A stretch of DNA of 64,000 nucleotides, from assembly GCF_002863565.1 (NCBI RefSeq), contig NZ_PGUW01000024.1, positions 62,001 to 126,000 of the forward strand, read 5' to 3'. Source of the DNA: Bacillus sp. V5-8f (GTDB lineage Bacteria > Bacillota > Bacilli > Bacillales > DSM-1321). The position numbers were made by a program, and so were the translations under genes. The notes under the pieces are model-generated. The model ran no database searches, was not told where the DNA came from, and saw only the letters and a list, made by a program, of their open reading frames with translations. Shown in pieces: positions 45,260-54,413 of this stretch. Positions within the stretch are counted from its first letter, which is position 1; the number at the start of each line of letters is the position of its first letter.

Positions 45260-46450
45260 ATGTCAAAGATTATTGCCATCAACGCAGGCAGCTCCTCTTT
45301 GAAATTTCAATTATTTGAAATGCCGAACGAGGAAGTCATCACGAAAGGGCTTGTGGAACGGATCGGTTTACATGATGCGATTTTTACCATCACTGTTGAC
45401 GGTGAAAAGATCACTGAAACAACCGATATACCGAATCATGCTGTAGCGGTAAAAATGCTATTGGAAAAGTTAATTAAGCATGAAATCATTCATTCCTATG
45501 ACGAAATAAATGGAGTAGGACACCGGGTAGTGCACGGTGGGGAAAAGTTCAATGATTCTGCAATAATAACGGAAGAAACCGTGAGGGCTATCGAAGAGCT
45601 TTCTGATCTTGCTCCGTTGCATAATCCAGCAAATTTGACAGGGATTAAAGCATTTCAGGAAATCCTGCCAAATATTCCGGCAGTGGCGGTTTTTGATACA
45701 GCCTTCCACCAGACAATGCCAGCTTCCTCTTATTTATATAGCTTGCCATATGAGTATTACGAAAAGTACGGCATCAGAAAGTACGGTTTCCATGGAACCT
45801 CTCATAAATACGTTTCCCAAAGGGCAGCAGAAATGCTGGGACGGCCGCTTGAACAGCTTCGTTTGCTCTCTTGCCATCTTGGGAATGGTGCAAGTATTGC
45901 AGCGATTGAGGGCGGAAAATCCATTGATACCTCAATGGGCTTCACTCCTCTCGCAGGTGTCACCATGGGAACGAGGTCAGGGAATATCGACCCGGCGTTA
46001 ATCCCATATATCATGGAGAAGACAGGTAAAACGGCTGATGAGGTCCTTGATGTCCTAAACAAGAAAAGCGGTATGCTTGCAATTTCTGGTTTCTCAAGTG
46101 ATCTTAGAGATATTCAAACGGAAGCCGAAAAGGGAAATAAGCGGGCTGAATTGGCTCTGGACGTGTTCGCGAATAGAATCCATAAGTATATTGGATCATA
46201 TGCTGCCAGAATGAGCGGTATAGATGCGATTATATTTACCGCAGGAATTGGAGAAAACAGTGAAGCTGTCCGTGCGCGAGTACTTCGCGGCTTGGAATTC
46301 ATGGGAGTATACTGGGATCCATCCTTAAACAAGACACGTGGAGAAGAAACATTTATCAGCTATCCTCACTCACCAGTAAAAGTCATGGTTATTCCTACAG
46401 ATGAAGAAGTAATGATAGCTCGTGATGTTGTACGTTTTGCAAAGATATAA
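45260..46450 (+). CDS. ackA: Acetate kinase
   Basis: Interconverts acetyl phosphate + ADP and acetate + ATP in overflow metabolism. Motifs: [16 protein letters not shown] (N-terminal phosphate loop), [23 protein letters not shown], and FTAGIGENS near the C-terminus. 396 residues. The ATG at 45260 follows AAAAGGAGC; the in-frame ATG at 45242 lies before that site and is rejected. Controlled by a CcpA-activating cre, opposite to acsA earlier in the window. Confidence 0.97.
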   Translation: MSKIIAINAGSSSLKFQLFEMPNEEVITKGLVERIGLHDAIFTITVDGEKITETTDIPNHAVAVKMLLEKLIKHEIIHSYDEINGVGHRVVHGGEKFNDSAIITEETVRAIEELSDLAPLHNPANLTGIKAFQEILPNIPAVAVFDTAFHQTMPASSYLYSLPYEYYEKYGIRKYGFHGTSHKYVSQRAAEMLGRPLEQLRLLSCHLGNGASIAAIEGGKSIDTSMGFTPLAGVTMGTRSGNIDPALIPYIMEKTGKTADEVLDVLNKKSGMLAISGFSSDLRDIQTEAEKGNKRAELALDVFANRIHKYIGSYAARMSGIDAIIFTAGIGENSEAVRARVLRGLEFMGVYWDPSLNKTRGEETFISYPHSPVKVMVIPTDEEVMIARDVVRFAKI

Positions 46451-46460
46451 TAGATTGTAT

Positions 46461-46502
46461 ATCCCTCATTGGAACAGCAGCGTTCCATGGGGGATTTTTT
46501 AT
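46461..46502 (+). terminator. Terminator of ackA
   Basis: ATCCCTCATTGGAAC / GTTCCATGGGGGAT stem with a 6-base loop, then T-run. Confidence 0.85.
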
Positions 46503-46579
46503 ATGTAAAACAGGAGCTGTTGTGATTAAAGGTCGGAATGCTCATGTACTGCAGGCATTAACCAAAAAACGTCAGATTG

Positions 46580-46712
46580 CCGGCTAAAGGCATCTGGTGA
46601 CAATGTATGACCAACCCACAACCTGTGCTTTTCCTATGTGAATCACATTTCTGCAGGCCTTAATTTCGCTCCCATTTTCGCCTTAACAAAGGTCTATCAA
46701 TCGGTGAATCCA
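46580..46712 (-). repeat. Degenerate dispersed intergenic repeat, copy at 46.6 kb
   Basis: The 405-base gap between ackA and the next gene has no supported ORF. Read on the minus strand, it contains ACCGATTGATAG, then AAGGCGAAAATGGGAGCG, TTAAGGCCTGCAG and later a CACAGG/TTGTCACC stretch, in the same order as a segment at 60.1 kb. Similarity is partial (roughly 55-60 percent by eye), so this is a worn copy. Confidence 0.35.
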
Positions 46713-46855
46713 TATTGAAAATTTCCATTATGACTTAATCATTGGGGATTTGCCGTCCCGGAAATAGGTGAACGTCCAAGCAGTAGCGAAACACTTTGCA
46801 TATACTGGACTGCAGACCATATGTTAATACCTATTTGAAAGGGGCTAAGAAGACC

Positions 46856-47170
46856 ATGGAAAAACAGGAATATTACCATGACGTTTTGCTCAACCTTACG
46901 CCAGGTTCTGAAGTGAATGTCCATACAGGAAAAAAGACTTTTTACAATGCGATATTAAAAAAATACCATCCGGATAAAAAAGTTGGCTATTTCTTAATTG
47001 ACCAATTCTATGAGTTTAAAAGCTTCATACTTCCAATACCTTTAGGAAAAATTGTTTCATTGGATTTGCCAGTGGAGTCTCAAGAAGCTGCTCTCGAAAA
47101 TACTGATGAAGCCACTGCTCTTAAGGTGTTATCGACCCTTCCCAAGGGTGTTTCCGAAGATGATGAATAA
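46856..47170 (+). CDS. Hypothetical protein, about 104 residues
   Basis: A compact acidic protein that I do not recognise. It starts MEKQEYYHDVLLNLTPGSEV at the ATG at 46856, with GAAAGGGGC upstream; the frame stays open 20 codons further without a better site. The middle alternates beta-type hydrophobic residues (VGYFLIDQFYEF, FILPIPLGKIVSLDLP) and the last 30 residues are acidic. No signal peptide, membrane helix or cysteines. Between ackA and a sugar operon, in an accessory-looking stretch. Confidence 0.65.
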   Translation: MEKQEYYHDVLLNLTPGSEVNVHTGKKTFYNAILKKYHPDKKVGYFLIDQFYEFKSFILPIPLGKIVSLDLPVESQEAALENTDEATALKVLSTLPKGVSEDDE

Positions 47171-47177
47171 AACGGGT

Positions 47178-47288
47178 GGCTGACTCTGTTAGAGAAGGCG
47201 AGACTCCATAATGCTCGTGGGGATCTAAACAAATCTCCCAATATGGTAGTTTTTATAGGGTCGGACTCCTAATGAGTCAGCCTCTTTT
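47178..47288. repeat. Inverted-repeat element with T-run
   Basis: GGCTGACTC at 47178-47186 is matched by GAGTCAGCC at 47274-47282, about 105 bases overall, followed by T8. Near the right end a small hairpin GACTCC-TAATGAGTC is nested. It could be the terminator of the upstream gene with an insert in its loop, or a small mobile inverted-repeat element. Confidence 0.5.
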
Positions 47289-47388
47289 TTTATTCTTATA
47301 ATTAAGCGCTCGTGTATGTGATGCTATATCTCCCCAACTGTTTTTAAGAAATAAGGGCGGACGCCCTGCCACTCCGTATTATCCCTAA

Positions 47389-47397
47389 TATAATGTA
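47389..47397 (+). promoter_or_regulatory. Possible promoter of the ytcABC operon
   Basis: TATAATGTA lies about 32 bases before the first gene. It can be read as a sigma-A -10 (without a good -35) or as a sigma-K -10 (CATANNNTA with T for the first C), with CACT about 16 bases upstream as a -35. ytcABC is sigma-K-dependent in B. subtilis. Confidence 0.35.
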
Positions 47398-47428
47398 AAA
47401 TCTCTAAGTACATGGGGAGGAAATAGAT

Positions 47429-48718
47429 ATGGAGATCTGTGTGATTGGCGCGGGCTATGTCGGATTGACTTCTGCAGCGGTCCTGGCTGATCTTGGGCAT
47501 TCCCTTTATTGTATCGATACAGACGAAGAAAAGATAAAACAGCTAAAACAAGGGAAAATGCCAATCTTTGAACCTGGATTATCTGAATTAATAAGAAAAA
47601 ATGAAAGGAATTTAATTTTCAGTTCATCCATAGCAGAACATATCAAAACAGCTTCCGTTATATTTATTGCCGTTGGGACCCCGTCATTGCCGGATGGCAG
47701 GACAGATTTATCATATGTCTTTTCTGTTGTAGATGATTTGGCTAAGGCAATCGATTCTTACAAGACCATCATTACGAAAAGTACGGTGCCACCAGGGACA
47801 AATGAAATAATTGTTAATAAGTTAATAGATAAAGGATTGAGTCAGGAATTATTTCATGTCGTTTCGAATCCGGAGTTTCTAAGAGAGGGATCAGCGATTT
47901 ACGACATGACCCATCCTGATAAAATTGTTGTAGGAAAGATGGAAGAAGATGATCAATCTTTGCCGATCCTTAAAAATATCTATCAAAAAATAAAATCCCC
48001 CTATATTGTAACAAGCTTAACAGGAGCCGAGATGATCAAGTATGCATCTAATGCGTTCTTGGCAACCAAGATTTCATTTATTAATGAGATTGCTAGAATT
48101 TGCGATAAACAAGGGGTGAATATTGAAGATATAGCAAAGGGAATTGGTACTGATCCAAGAATCGGTCCTCATTTTCTTTCCGCAGGCATAGGATATGGCG
48201 GTTCCTGTTTTCCTAAAGATGTTCGTGCCCTGGAACATAGTGCCCTGGATAAACATGTAACCCCACTTATTTTACAGGCTGTCCAATCAGTAAATGGGAC
48301 ACAGATAGATCTATACATCGAGAAGCTATCCGTGCTTTTTGGCGATTTGACTGGAAAAAATATATCGGTTCTAGGTTTCTCTTTCAAACCGAATACGGAT
48401 GATACAAGGTATTCTCCTGCTGTTTCCTTAATTCAAAGGCTTGGTGAAATGGGATGCAACGTCAATGCTTATGATCCGAAAGCTCATCTGCCTATCGATG
48501 CGAGACAAACTGCCATTCAGCATGCTCAAGTCGAGAAGGCGATCATGGAGGCAGATTGCGTGGTGATCGCTACAGATTGGGATGACTTTAAACAGCTCGA
48601 TTGGAAACAAGTGAAAAGCCTGATGAGGGGCGATTGCATAGTAGATGCCCGTAACTGTGTCGATCCGGGGAGCGTCCGCCAAGAAGGCTTGAAGTACATT
48701 GGAGTTGCAAGACCATGA
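47429..48718 (+). CDS. ytcA: UDP-glucose 6-dehydrogenase (YtcA-like)
   Basis: A 429-residue NAD-dependent enzyme oxidising UDP-glucose to UDP-glucuronate. N-terminal dinucleotide fold begins ICVIGAGYVGLTSA; the catalytic Cys260 sits in GYGGSCFPKD; the C-terminal domain starts near LTGKNISVLGFSFKPNTDDT. GGGGAGGAAA precedes the ATG. It overlaps the next gene by four bases (ATGA). Dehydrogenase, epimerase and glycosyltransferase in this order match ytcA-ytcB-ytcC, the sigma-K-controlled spore coat saccharide operon of B. subtilis; TuaD-type enzymes are close paralogs, so the symbol depends on context. Confidence 0.82.
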   Translation: MEICVIGAGYVGLTSAAVLADLGHSLYCIDTDEEKIKQLKQGKMPIFEPGLSELIRKNERNLIFSSSIAEHIKTASVIFIAVGTPSLPDGRTDLSYVFSVVDDLAKAIDSYKTIITKSTVPPGTNEIIVNKLIDKGLSQELFHVVSNPEFLREGSAIYDMTHPDKIVVGKMEEDDQSLPILKNIYQKIKSPYIVTSLTGAEMIKYASNAFLATKISFINEIARICDKQGVNIEDIAKGIGTDPRIGPHFLSAGIGYGGSCFPKDVRALEHSALDKHVTPLILQAVQSVNGTQIDLYIEKLSVLFGDLTGKNISVLGFSFKPNTDDTRYSPAVSLIQRLGEMGCNVNAYDPKAHLPIDARQTAIQHAQVEKAIMEADCVVIATDWDDFKQLDWKQVKSLMRGDCIVDARNCVDPGSVRQEGLKYIGVARP

Positions 48719-49662
48719 AGATACTTGTTACAGGCGCGGCCGGGTTTATAGGCTCGCATCTTTGCGAGAAGCTTTTAATGGATCCTAATAATGAAGTGAC
48801 CGGTGTAGATACATTTATTGGACCGACATCCGAGACTCTTAAAAAACAAAATCTTGCCGCTTTGGCTGTCCACCCGAGATTTACATTCAAGCAAGCGGAT
48901 TTACTGACAGTTGACTTAGACAGAATGCTCCAAGAACAGGATATTGTTTACCACCTGGCCGGCATGCCAGGGGTGCGTTCAAGCTGGGGAAAAGAATTTG
49001 GGCCATATGTTACAAATAATATTGTCGCTACCCAGCTCCTGCTTGAAGCGGCTAAAAATAAGCCAATTGAAAAATTCATTTATGCTTCGACATCATCAGT
49101 CTATGGAGATATTCTAGGCAAGGTAGCTGAAAATGCAACGCCATCACCGCTTTCTCCATATGGTATAACGAAATTAACAGGTGAACATTTATGCAATGTG
49201 TATCGAATAAGCTATAACATCCCTGTTGTCACCTTAAGGTTTTTCACCGTATATGGTCCGAGGCAGCGTCCAGATATGGCCTTTCACCGGTTCATTGCAC
49301 AAGTTCTGAAAGGGGAGCCGCTGACGATTTATGGAGACGGAACCCAATCAAGAGATTTTACCTATATTAGCGATTGCGTCGACGGAATCGCATCGGTCAT
49401 ATACAGGGGAAATTTGGACGGACAGACAATCAATATAGGCGGCAAAGAAAGAGCATCAATAAACGATGTCATTAGGCTTATTGAACACCTTACAAGAAAG
49501 AAAGCGAAGCTGAACTATCTTCCGAAAATAAGCGGGGAACCAAAGCATACCTGGGCAGATATTTCCAACGCACGTGCTTTGCTCGGCTATAACCCGATGA
49601 TTACCCTGCAAGAAGGTCTGTCAAAGGAAATAGAGTATATAAAAACAATTTATACCTTATGA
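48715..49662 (+). CDS. ytcB: NAD-dependent nucleotide-sugar epimerase (YtcB-like)
   Basis: A 315-residue extended short-chain dehydrogenase. NAD motif GAAGFIGSHLCEKL at the start; Ser/Thr in YASTSSVYGD and the Tyr-x-x-x-Lys pair in SPYGITKLTGE form the active site; RFFTVYGPRQRPDMAF is typical of UDP-glucuronate/UDP-glucose 4-epimerases. It likely epimerises the product of the preceding dehydrogenase, giving UDP-galacturonate. Start ATG overlaps the ytcA stop codon, showing translational coupling. Confidence 0.82.
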   Translation: MKILVTGAAGFIGSHLCEKLLMDPNNEVTGVDTFIGPTSETLKKQNLAALAVHPRFTFKQADLLTVDLDRMLQEQDIVYHLAGMPGVRSSWGKEFGPYVTNNIVATQLLLEAAKNKPIEKFIYASTSSVYGDILGKVAENATPSPLSPYGITKLTGEHLCNVYRISYNIPVVTLRFFTVYGPRQRPDMAFHRFIAQVLKGEPLTIYGDGTQSRDFTYISDCVDGIASVIYRGNLDGQTINIGGKERASINDVIRLIEHLTRKKAKLNYLPKISGEPKHTWADISNARALLGYNPMITLQEGLSKEIEYIKTIYTL

Positions 49663-49671
49663 GAAGGGGGC

Positions 49672-50838
49672 ATGAAGGTGAACATTGCGTTCATATGTAC
49701 GGAAAAGCTACCATGTCCCGCTGTAAAGGGCGGGGCGATCCAAATTATGATAGATGGAATCATTCCCTTTCTTAGGAAGAACCACAAGCTAACTGTATTC
49801 TCCATTACCGATCCCTTTTTACCGGAACGGGAAGTGACAGAAATGGTTGAGTTTGTTCGGTTCCCAAAAGAGACATATGAAGCGGATGTAGCGGAAGAAT
49901 TAAAGTGTCGGGAATTCGATATGATACACGTGTTTAACAGGCCAGCAAATATAATGAATTATAAAAACGCCGCACCTGATAGTGCATATGTGCTTAGCCT
50001 GCATAATGATATGTTTTCTGAATTAAAATTAAGCCGTAGCGAAAGTATAAAGGCGATTGAGTCAGTAGATGCCATTACCTCCGTGAGCAAATTTATAAAA
50101 AATACTGTAACAGTTAGGTTTCCCCAGACAGAAGAAAAGGTGCATATTCTTTATTCAGGAGTTGATCTTGAAAAATTTCCTTCACCATTATCTTCGGAAC
50201 GGGAAAAGAAACGGCAAGAAATGCGCAAGGTGTACCAAGTTGAAAATAAGAAAGTCATCCTGTTTGTGGGCAGGCTCAGTAAAACCAAGGGTCCACATTT
50301 ACTCATTGAATCTCTTAAGTTTCTAATCGATAAATATCCTGAAGCTGTTCTTATGATTATTGGCGGTAAATGGTTTAGTGATAATACCATCACTGATTAT
50401 GTAAAAAGGCTGCATGATTTGTCAGATAGTTATAAGGGGCATGTGATATTTACCGGATACATGCCAGCTGATCAAATTCCATCCATGCTTTTATTGGGAG
50501 ATATTTTTGTTTGCAGTTCACAATGGCATGAACCGCTTGCACGTGTCCTTTATGAAGCGATGGCTGCAGGAATTCCCATTGTCACAACCAATAGGGGAGG
50601 AAATGCAGAAGTAATTGAACATGGTGTTAATGGGATCATCATCGATGATTATGACCAGCCGGAAGCCTTTGCAAGAGCCATCGATCAGGTTCTCTCACAA
50701 CCGGTTTGGGCAGCCAGGATGGCTAAGCAGGGCAGGCAACGAGTTGAAGCGAGCCATCAATTTAACCATGTCGCGGATCAACTTGAAAAAATCTACGTGG
50801 ATATACTTGCGCATGGGAACCAGGATACAAAAAAATAA
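49672..50838 (+). CDS. ytcC: Family 4 glycosyltransferase (YtcC/CotSA-like)
   Basis: A 388-residue GT-B retaining glycosyltransferase. N-terminal half starts IAFICTEKLPCPAVKGGAIQ; C-terminal donor-binding half has ILFVGRLSKTKGPHLLIES and the E-x7-E type motif EPLARVLYEAMAAGIPIV. Similar to CotSA and YtcC, enzymes linked to the spore coat polysaccharide. ATG at 49672 or GTG at 49678; GAAGGGGG is better spaced from the GTG. Third gene of the operon, closed by a terminator. Confidence 0.8.
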   Translation: MKVNIAFICTEKLPCPAVKGGAIQIMIDGIIPFLRKNHKLTVFSITDPFLPEREVTEMVEFVRFPKETYEADVAEELKCREFDMIHVFNRPANIMNYKNAAPDSAYVLSLHNDMFSELKLSRSESIKAIESVDAITSVSKFIKNTVTVRFPQTEEKVHILYSGVDLEKFPSPLSSEREKKRQEMRKVYQVENKKVILFVGRLSKTKGPHLLIESLKFLIDKYPEAVLMIIGGKWFSDNTITDYVKRLHDLSDSYKGHVIFTGYMPADQIPSMLLLGDIFVCSSQWHEPLARVLYEAMAAGIPIVTTNRGGNAEVIEHGVNGIIIDDYDQPEAFARAIDQVLSQPVWAARMAKQGRQRVEASHQFNHVADQLEKIYVDILAHGNQDTKK

Positions 50839-50839
50839 A

Positions 50840-50886
50840 AACACTTACTGTCATATGTAACTTTATGATAAGTAAGTGTTTTTTTT
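50840..50886 (+). terminator. Terminator of ytcABC
   Basis: AACACTTACT / AGTAAGTGTT stem (with an inner TCATA/TATGA pairing) followed by T-run. Confidence 0.88.
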
Positions 50887-51050
50887 GTTCCTCCAACAAA
50901 GTTAAAAAATTGGAAGATTGGTTATAAAATTTTTTAGAATAATAGTCCTTTCAGCTCGCACCGATAGGCAACAGGGTTTTCTAAGAAAATTTCAACCTAT
51001 GATATACTAGACGATATAAATTGCCTAATGGCGGGGCGGGAGGTATGTAA

Positions 51051-51893
51051 ATGGGGTTAACAGCACGGGAAGAAGAGGTATGGAATGAAATTAGTGAATG
51101 GGAACAAAATCTGCTGGATTATGAACCTACCGATTTTGCTTCCCTTTATGACCGATGGCTGGAACAAGGGTTTTCCTTGCTGCCGGAGGAAGTAAAGAAG
51201 CGATTTTTTGAGAAGCTTGACGTTTCGTTATTTCATTTGCATGCAATGATCACAAGTTCCCAAATACAAATGGATGCACGCGACCGAATTCTGAAAACCG
51301 CCCGTGTCTTTTATCCGGATATTGGTGCTGTTTCTGATTTGAAATTGCTGACGATTGATCAGTTAAATTATATTGCAGGGCAGCATATCGCAAAACACAG
51401 GCTCTACTCATTCGCGCAGGGAGGAGCAAGCGGGTCTGGCGGGTTGCTCATGCTCGGAAGCGACTTGCCGGGAATGGCCGTTATCAATATCAGGGCCGTC
51501 CAACTTATTGCCATGAGTTACGGATTTGAAGTGGATACACCGTTTGAAATGATGGTCGCCCTGAAGGTATTTAATATTGGGATGATGCCAGCTCGGCTTC
51601 AGGGAGCAGCCTGGGAAGAACTACTCCTAGAAATAAAAAATACTGAAGATGGGTATTTTTATGATGGAAACGAGGAACTTACGAATATTTCATGGCTGGA
51701 ACAGCCCTTGGGACAACTATTAAAAGCGGTAGCCATCACTGCTTTTCGCAGGAAGTTAATACAGGGTGTTCCACTTATTTCCATGGCGATCGGGGCAGGC
51801 GCAAATTACCAATTGACGAGAAAGGTTACAGAACTTGCGCAAAAGTTTTATCAATATCGATATTTAACTGAAAAAAGAGAGGAACAGGCATGA
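51051..51893 (+). CDS. EcsC family protein
   Basis: A 280-residue protein of the EcsC family. Characteristic parts are EEVWNEISEWEQ at the N-terminus and the glycine-rich hydrophobic stretch FAQGGASGSGGLLMLGSDLP near the middle, with a second hydrophobic segment GVPLISMAIGAGANY. EcsC proteins have no defined biochemical role; the founding gene lies next to the EcsAB transporter. GGGAGGTATGTAA precedes the ATG. The end overlaps moaB by four bases, so the two are co-translated. Confidence 0.8.
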   Translation: MGLTAREEEVWNEISEWEQNLLDYEPTDFASLYDRWLEQGFSLLPEEVKKRFFEKLDVSLFHLHAMITSSQIQMDARDRILKTARVFYPDIGAVSDLKLLTIDQLNYIAGQHIAKHRLYSFAQGGASGSGGLLMLGSDLPGMAVINIRAVQLIAMSYGFEVDTPFEMMVALKVFNIGMMPARLQGAAWEELLLEIKNTEDGYFYDGNEELTNISWLEQPLGQLLKAVAITAFRRKLIQGVPLISMAIGAGANYQLTRKVTELAQKFYQYRYLTEKREEQA

Positions 51894-52402
51894 GTGTAAT
51901 ACAGCATAAGAAAGAGGCGCCGAAAAAAATCCACTGTATGGTGATCACTGTAAGCGATACTCGTAACCCGGATTCAGATAAAAGTGGAAAGCTTATGATC
52001 GATCGCCTTGAGGAGAACGGCCATAAAGTAAATGAATATAAGATTGTGAAGGATGAATTAGAAGAAATCAGGAGAGCCATTTTACATGGAGCGGAAAATC
52101 CAGAAGTAGATATCATCTTGACTAACGGCGGTACAGGTATTGCAAAAAGGGATGTAACGATCGAAACTGTAAAGGATTTACTCGATAAAGAAATTCCAGG
52201 ATTCGGAGAAATTTTCAGGATGCTCAGTTATCAGGAGGATATTGGTTCGGCAGCGATTTTATCACGTGCAATCGCCGGAGTTGTAAAGGATAAGGCCATA
52301 TTTTCAACTCCTGGATCTACTGGCGCGGTCCGGCTGGCAATGGATAAATTGATTCTTCCAGAATTAGGGCATATCGTAAAAGAACTAAAAAAAGACCTAT
52401 AG
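51890..52402 (+). CDS. moaB: Molybdenum cofactor biosynthesis protein MoaB
   Basis: A 170-residue MogA/MoaB-fold protein acting in molybdopterin adenylylation or related cofactor handling. The family motif TNGGTGIAKRDVT and the SDTR segment near the N-terminus (MVITVSDTRNPDSDKSG) bind molybdopterin. In B. subtilis moaB sits just before argG, the same as here. Overlaps the preceding EcsC-family gene (ATGA). A terminator follows. Confidence 0.93.
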   Translation: MSVIQHKKEAPKKIHCMVITVSDTRNPDSDKSGKLMIDRLEENGHKVNEYKIVKDELEEIRRAILHGAENPEVDIILTNGGTGIAKRDVTIETVKDLLDKEIPGFGEIFRMLSYQEDIGSAAILSRAIAGVVKDKAIFSTPGSTGAVRLAMDKLILPELGHIVKELKKDL

Positions 52403-52403
52403 G

Positions 52404-52435
52404 AAAAGGCTTGGACAACGTGGTCCAAGCCTTTT
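52404..52435 (+). terminator. Terminator of moaB
   Basis: AAAAGGCTTGGAC / GTCCAAGCCTTTT stem with a 6-base loop; ends in TTTT. Confidence 0.88.
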
Positions 52436-52509
52436 AATTGAACTTTAAAAAAAGTATAACTTGGTCAACACTAGTGTTTAGGCGACGTAGTTAAGGAACA
52501 GAGTAGATT

Positions 52510-52671
52510 ACAGCCTATGAACGCACATCCTGTGACAACACCTGTGTGACTCATATCCTCACAAAGGGTGCGGCTTTGTTTCGTGCGATGTTTGCTGCCG
52601 AAGCCTTCCTTGTCCTGTTTAGCGTAACTACCCCTCTGTCTTCCCCATTTAAAGGCTCGCCAATCGGCGAG
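52510..52671 (-). repeat. Dispersed intergenic repeat, copy at 52.6 kb
   Basis: On the minus strand CTCGCCGATTGGCGAG (52656-52671) is a perfect hairpin, and 14 of its bases recur exactly at 60137-60150. Further along lies TGTTGTCACA, also present near 60195. The hairpin is directly downstream of the minus-strand gene at 52677 and may serve as its terminator. Confidence 0.45.
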
Positions 52672-52676
52672 TTGTT

Positions 52677-52988
52677 CTAATGCATTTTTTTACTTATATC
52701 CTGATTAGTCCGGTACCAGAGCCAAAGGTCATTGATTGTTGAGGCGAGATTGGCAATTTCCGAATTTAGCCGGCAGGAGGTAGAAAAGTCGCTCTCATCG
52801 GAGAGCAATGCTTGTTTCTTGTCGATCGATTGTTCCAGTTCCTTGATCCGGTCAGGTATGGCGCCCCTTATCTGTTCCCATTGGAGCAGTATCTCCTGCT
52901 GTTTGGCATTGCTGAATTCATCCCATTCTTTTTTAAAGACCGGAACATGAATGCCAAGACGCACGTCGAATGAAAAAATTCCGTCCAT
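52677..52988 (-). CDS. Hypothetical protein, about 103 residues
   Basis: A soluble protein I do not recognise. It starts MDGIFSFDVRLGIHVPVFKK (ATG at 52988, AGGGGAGAAC upstream) and becomes a helical region with heptad-like spacing (IRGAIPDRIKELEQSIDKKQ, EIANLASTINDLWLWYRTNQ). The aromatic-rich C-terminus and lack of signal peptide suggest a small cytoplasmic coiled-coil protein. It lies alone on the minus strand between moaB and argG. Frame extends 16 codons upstream without a suitable start. Confidence 0.7.
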   Translation of the reverse strand: MDGIFSFDVRLGIHVPVFKKEWDEFSNAKQQEILLQWEQIRGAIPDRIKELEQSIDKKQALLSDESDFSTSCRLNSEIANLASTINDLWLWYRTNQDISKKMH

Positions 52989-53111
52989 AAACCGTTCTCC
53001 CCTGCAATTCATATAGTAATAATGTAAGTTTATCATAGTTATTTTTATGCTTACAGTTCTATAAACATAAATTCCTACATTTTATGAATCTTAAAAAACT
53101 TAAAAAATCCC

Positions 53112-53140
53112 TTGCATTGCTAGAAAAAAGCTGATAAATT
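53112..53140 (+). promoter_or_regulatory. argGH promoter
   Basis: TTGCAT, 17-base spacer, TAAATT, about 65 bases before argG. Confidence 0.65.
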
Positions 53141-53153
53141 AATAACAGAAAGT

Positions 53154-53190
53154 TTGAATAAAAATAATATTATATGAATTTTTATTCATC
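53154..53190 (+). promoter_or_regulatory. ARG boxes (AhrC/ArgR operator) upstream of argG
   Basis: Perfect palindrome ATGAAT-TTTT-ATTCAT (53175-53190), the ArgR-family operator core, preceded by TTGAATAAAAAT (53154-53165), a second looser box. They lie just downstream of the promoter, suiting arginine-dependent repression. Confidence 0.8.
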
Positions 53191-53207
53191 AAGGAGGACG
53201 AACTAAC

Positions 53208-54413
53208 ATGGCAAATCCAAAGATTGTTTTAGCTTATTCCGGGGGTTTGGATACTTCCGTAGCTATAAAGTGGTTACAAGAACAAGGATATGACGTAGTG
53301 GCATGCTGCCTCGATGTGGGCGAAGGAAAAGATTTAGAATTCATTAAGCAAAAAGCGTTACAGGTTGGGGCAGTTAAGTCGTTTGTAATTGACGCTAAAG
53401 AAGAGTTTGCTCAAGATTTTGCATTGGTTTCTCTGCAGGCCCATACAATGTATGAAGGTAAATATCCACTAGTTTCTGCTTTATCGCGTCCGTTAATTGC
53501 AAAGAAACTTGTTGAAGTTGCAGAAGCAGAAAACGCAGTGGCTGTTGCCCATGGATGTACAGGAAAAGGAAACGACCAGGTACGCTTTGAAGTTTCATTC
53601 AATGCGTTAAACCCAAATTTACAAGTAGTGGCGCCTGTACGTGAATGGAGCTGGTCTCGTGAAGAAGAAATTAAATATGCACAGGATAAAGGAATTCCGA
53701 TTCCAATTAACTTAGATAGTCCTTTTTCTATTGACCAGAACCTTTGGGGGCGTGCTAATGAATGTGGGATTCTTGAAGATCCTTGGGCTGCTCCGCCAGA
53801 AGAAGCTTACGAGCTTACGGCAAGCTTAGAAAAAACCCCGGATACTCCTGATATAATAGAAATCGGCTTTGAAAACGGTGTACCCGTTACTTTGAATAAT
53901 GTGTCTTACAAGCTTTCAGATTTAATTCTTGAATTGAACCAGTTAGCGGGTAAGCATGGTATTGGCCGTATTGACCACGTGGAAAACAGATTGGTTGGAA
54001 TTAAGTCACGTGAAGTGTATGAGTGCCCAGGTGCTATTACCTTGATTAAAGCTCATAAAGAACTTGAAGATATTACACTTGTAAAAGAAGTAGCACACTT
54101 CAAACCAGTCATTGAGAAAAAATTGACGGAATTAATATATGATGGACTTTGGTTCTCTCCTTTAAAGGATGCACTAATCGCTTTCTTAAAGCAGACACAG
54201 CTGACCGTTACAGGTACAGTTCGGGTGAAATTGTTCAAAGGCCATGCAATCATTGAAGGAAGAAAATCTGAATACTCCTTATACGATGAAAAGCTTGCAA
54301 CTTATTCTGCTGATGATGAGTTTGACCATAATGCAGCTGTTGGATTCATTTCACTTTTTGGACTTCCAACTAAGGTTAGCAGCATTGTAAACCAGAAGAA
54401 GGTGACAGTGTGA
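53208..54413 (+). CDS. argG: Argininosuccinate synthase
   Basis: Condenses citrulline and aspartate using ATP, the seventh step of arginine synthesis. ATP pyrophosphatase loop [15 protein letters not shown] at the N-terminus, then [14 protein letters not shown] and [14 protein letters not shown]. 401 residues, normal for the family. AAGGAGGACG precedes the ATG. Overlaps argH by four bases (GTGA), so the two are coupled, and ARG boxes lie upstream. Confidence 0.97.
   Translation: MANPKIVLAYSGGLDTSVAIKWLQEQGYDVVACCLDVGEGKDLEFIKQKALQVGAVKSFVIDAKEEFAQDFALVSLQAHTMYEGKYPLVSALSRPLIAKKLVEVAEAENAVAVAHGCTGKGNDQVRFEVSFNALNPNLQVVAPVREWSWSREEEIKYAQDKGIPIPINLDSPFSIDQNLWGRANECGILEDPWAAPPEEAYELTASLEKTPDTPDIIEIGFENGVPVTLNNVSYKLSDLILELNQLAGKHGIGRIDHVENRLVGIKSREVYECPGAITLIKAHKELEDITLVKEVAHFKPVIEKKLTELIYDGLWFSPLKDALIAFLKQTQLTVTGTVRVKLFKGHAIIEGRKSEYSLYDEKLATYSADDEFDHNAAVGFISLFGLPTKVSSIVNQKKVTV

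Noticed and set aside
47178..47288. Insertion sequence
   Set aside because: Inverted ends are present but there is no transposase frame and only about 90 bases between them.
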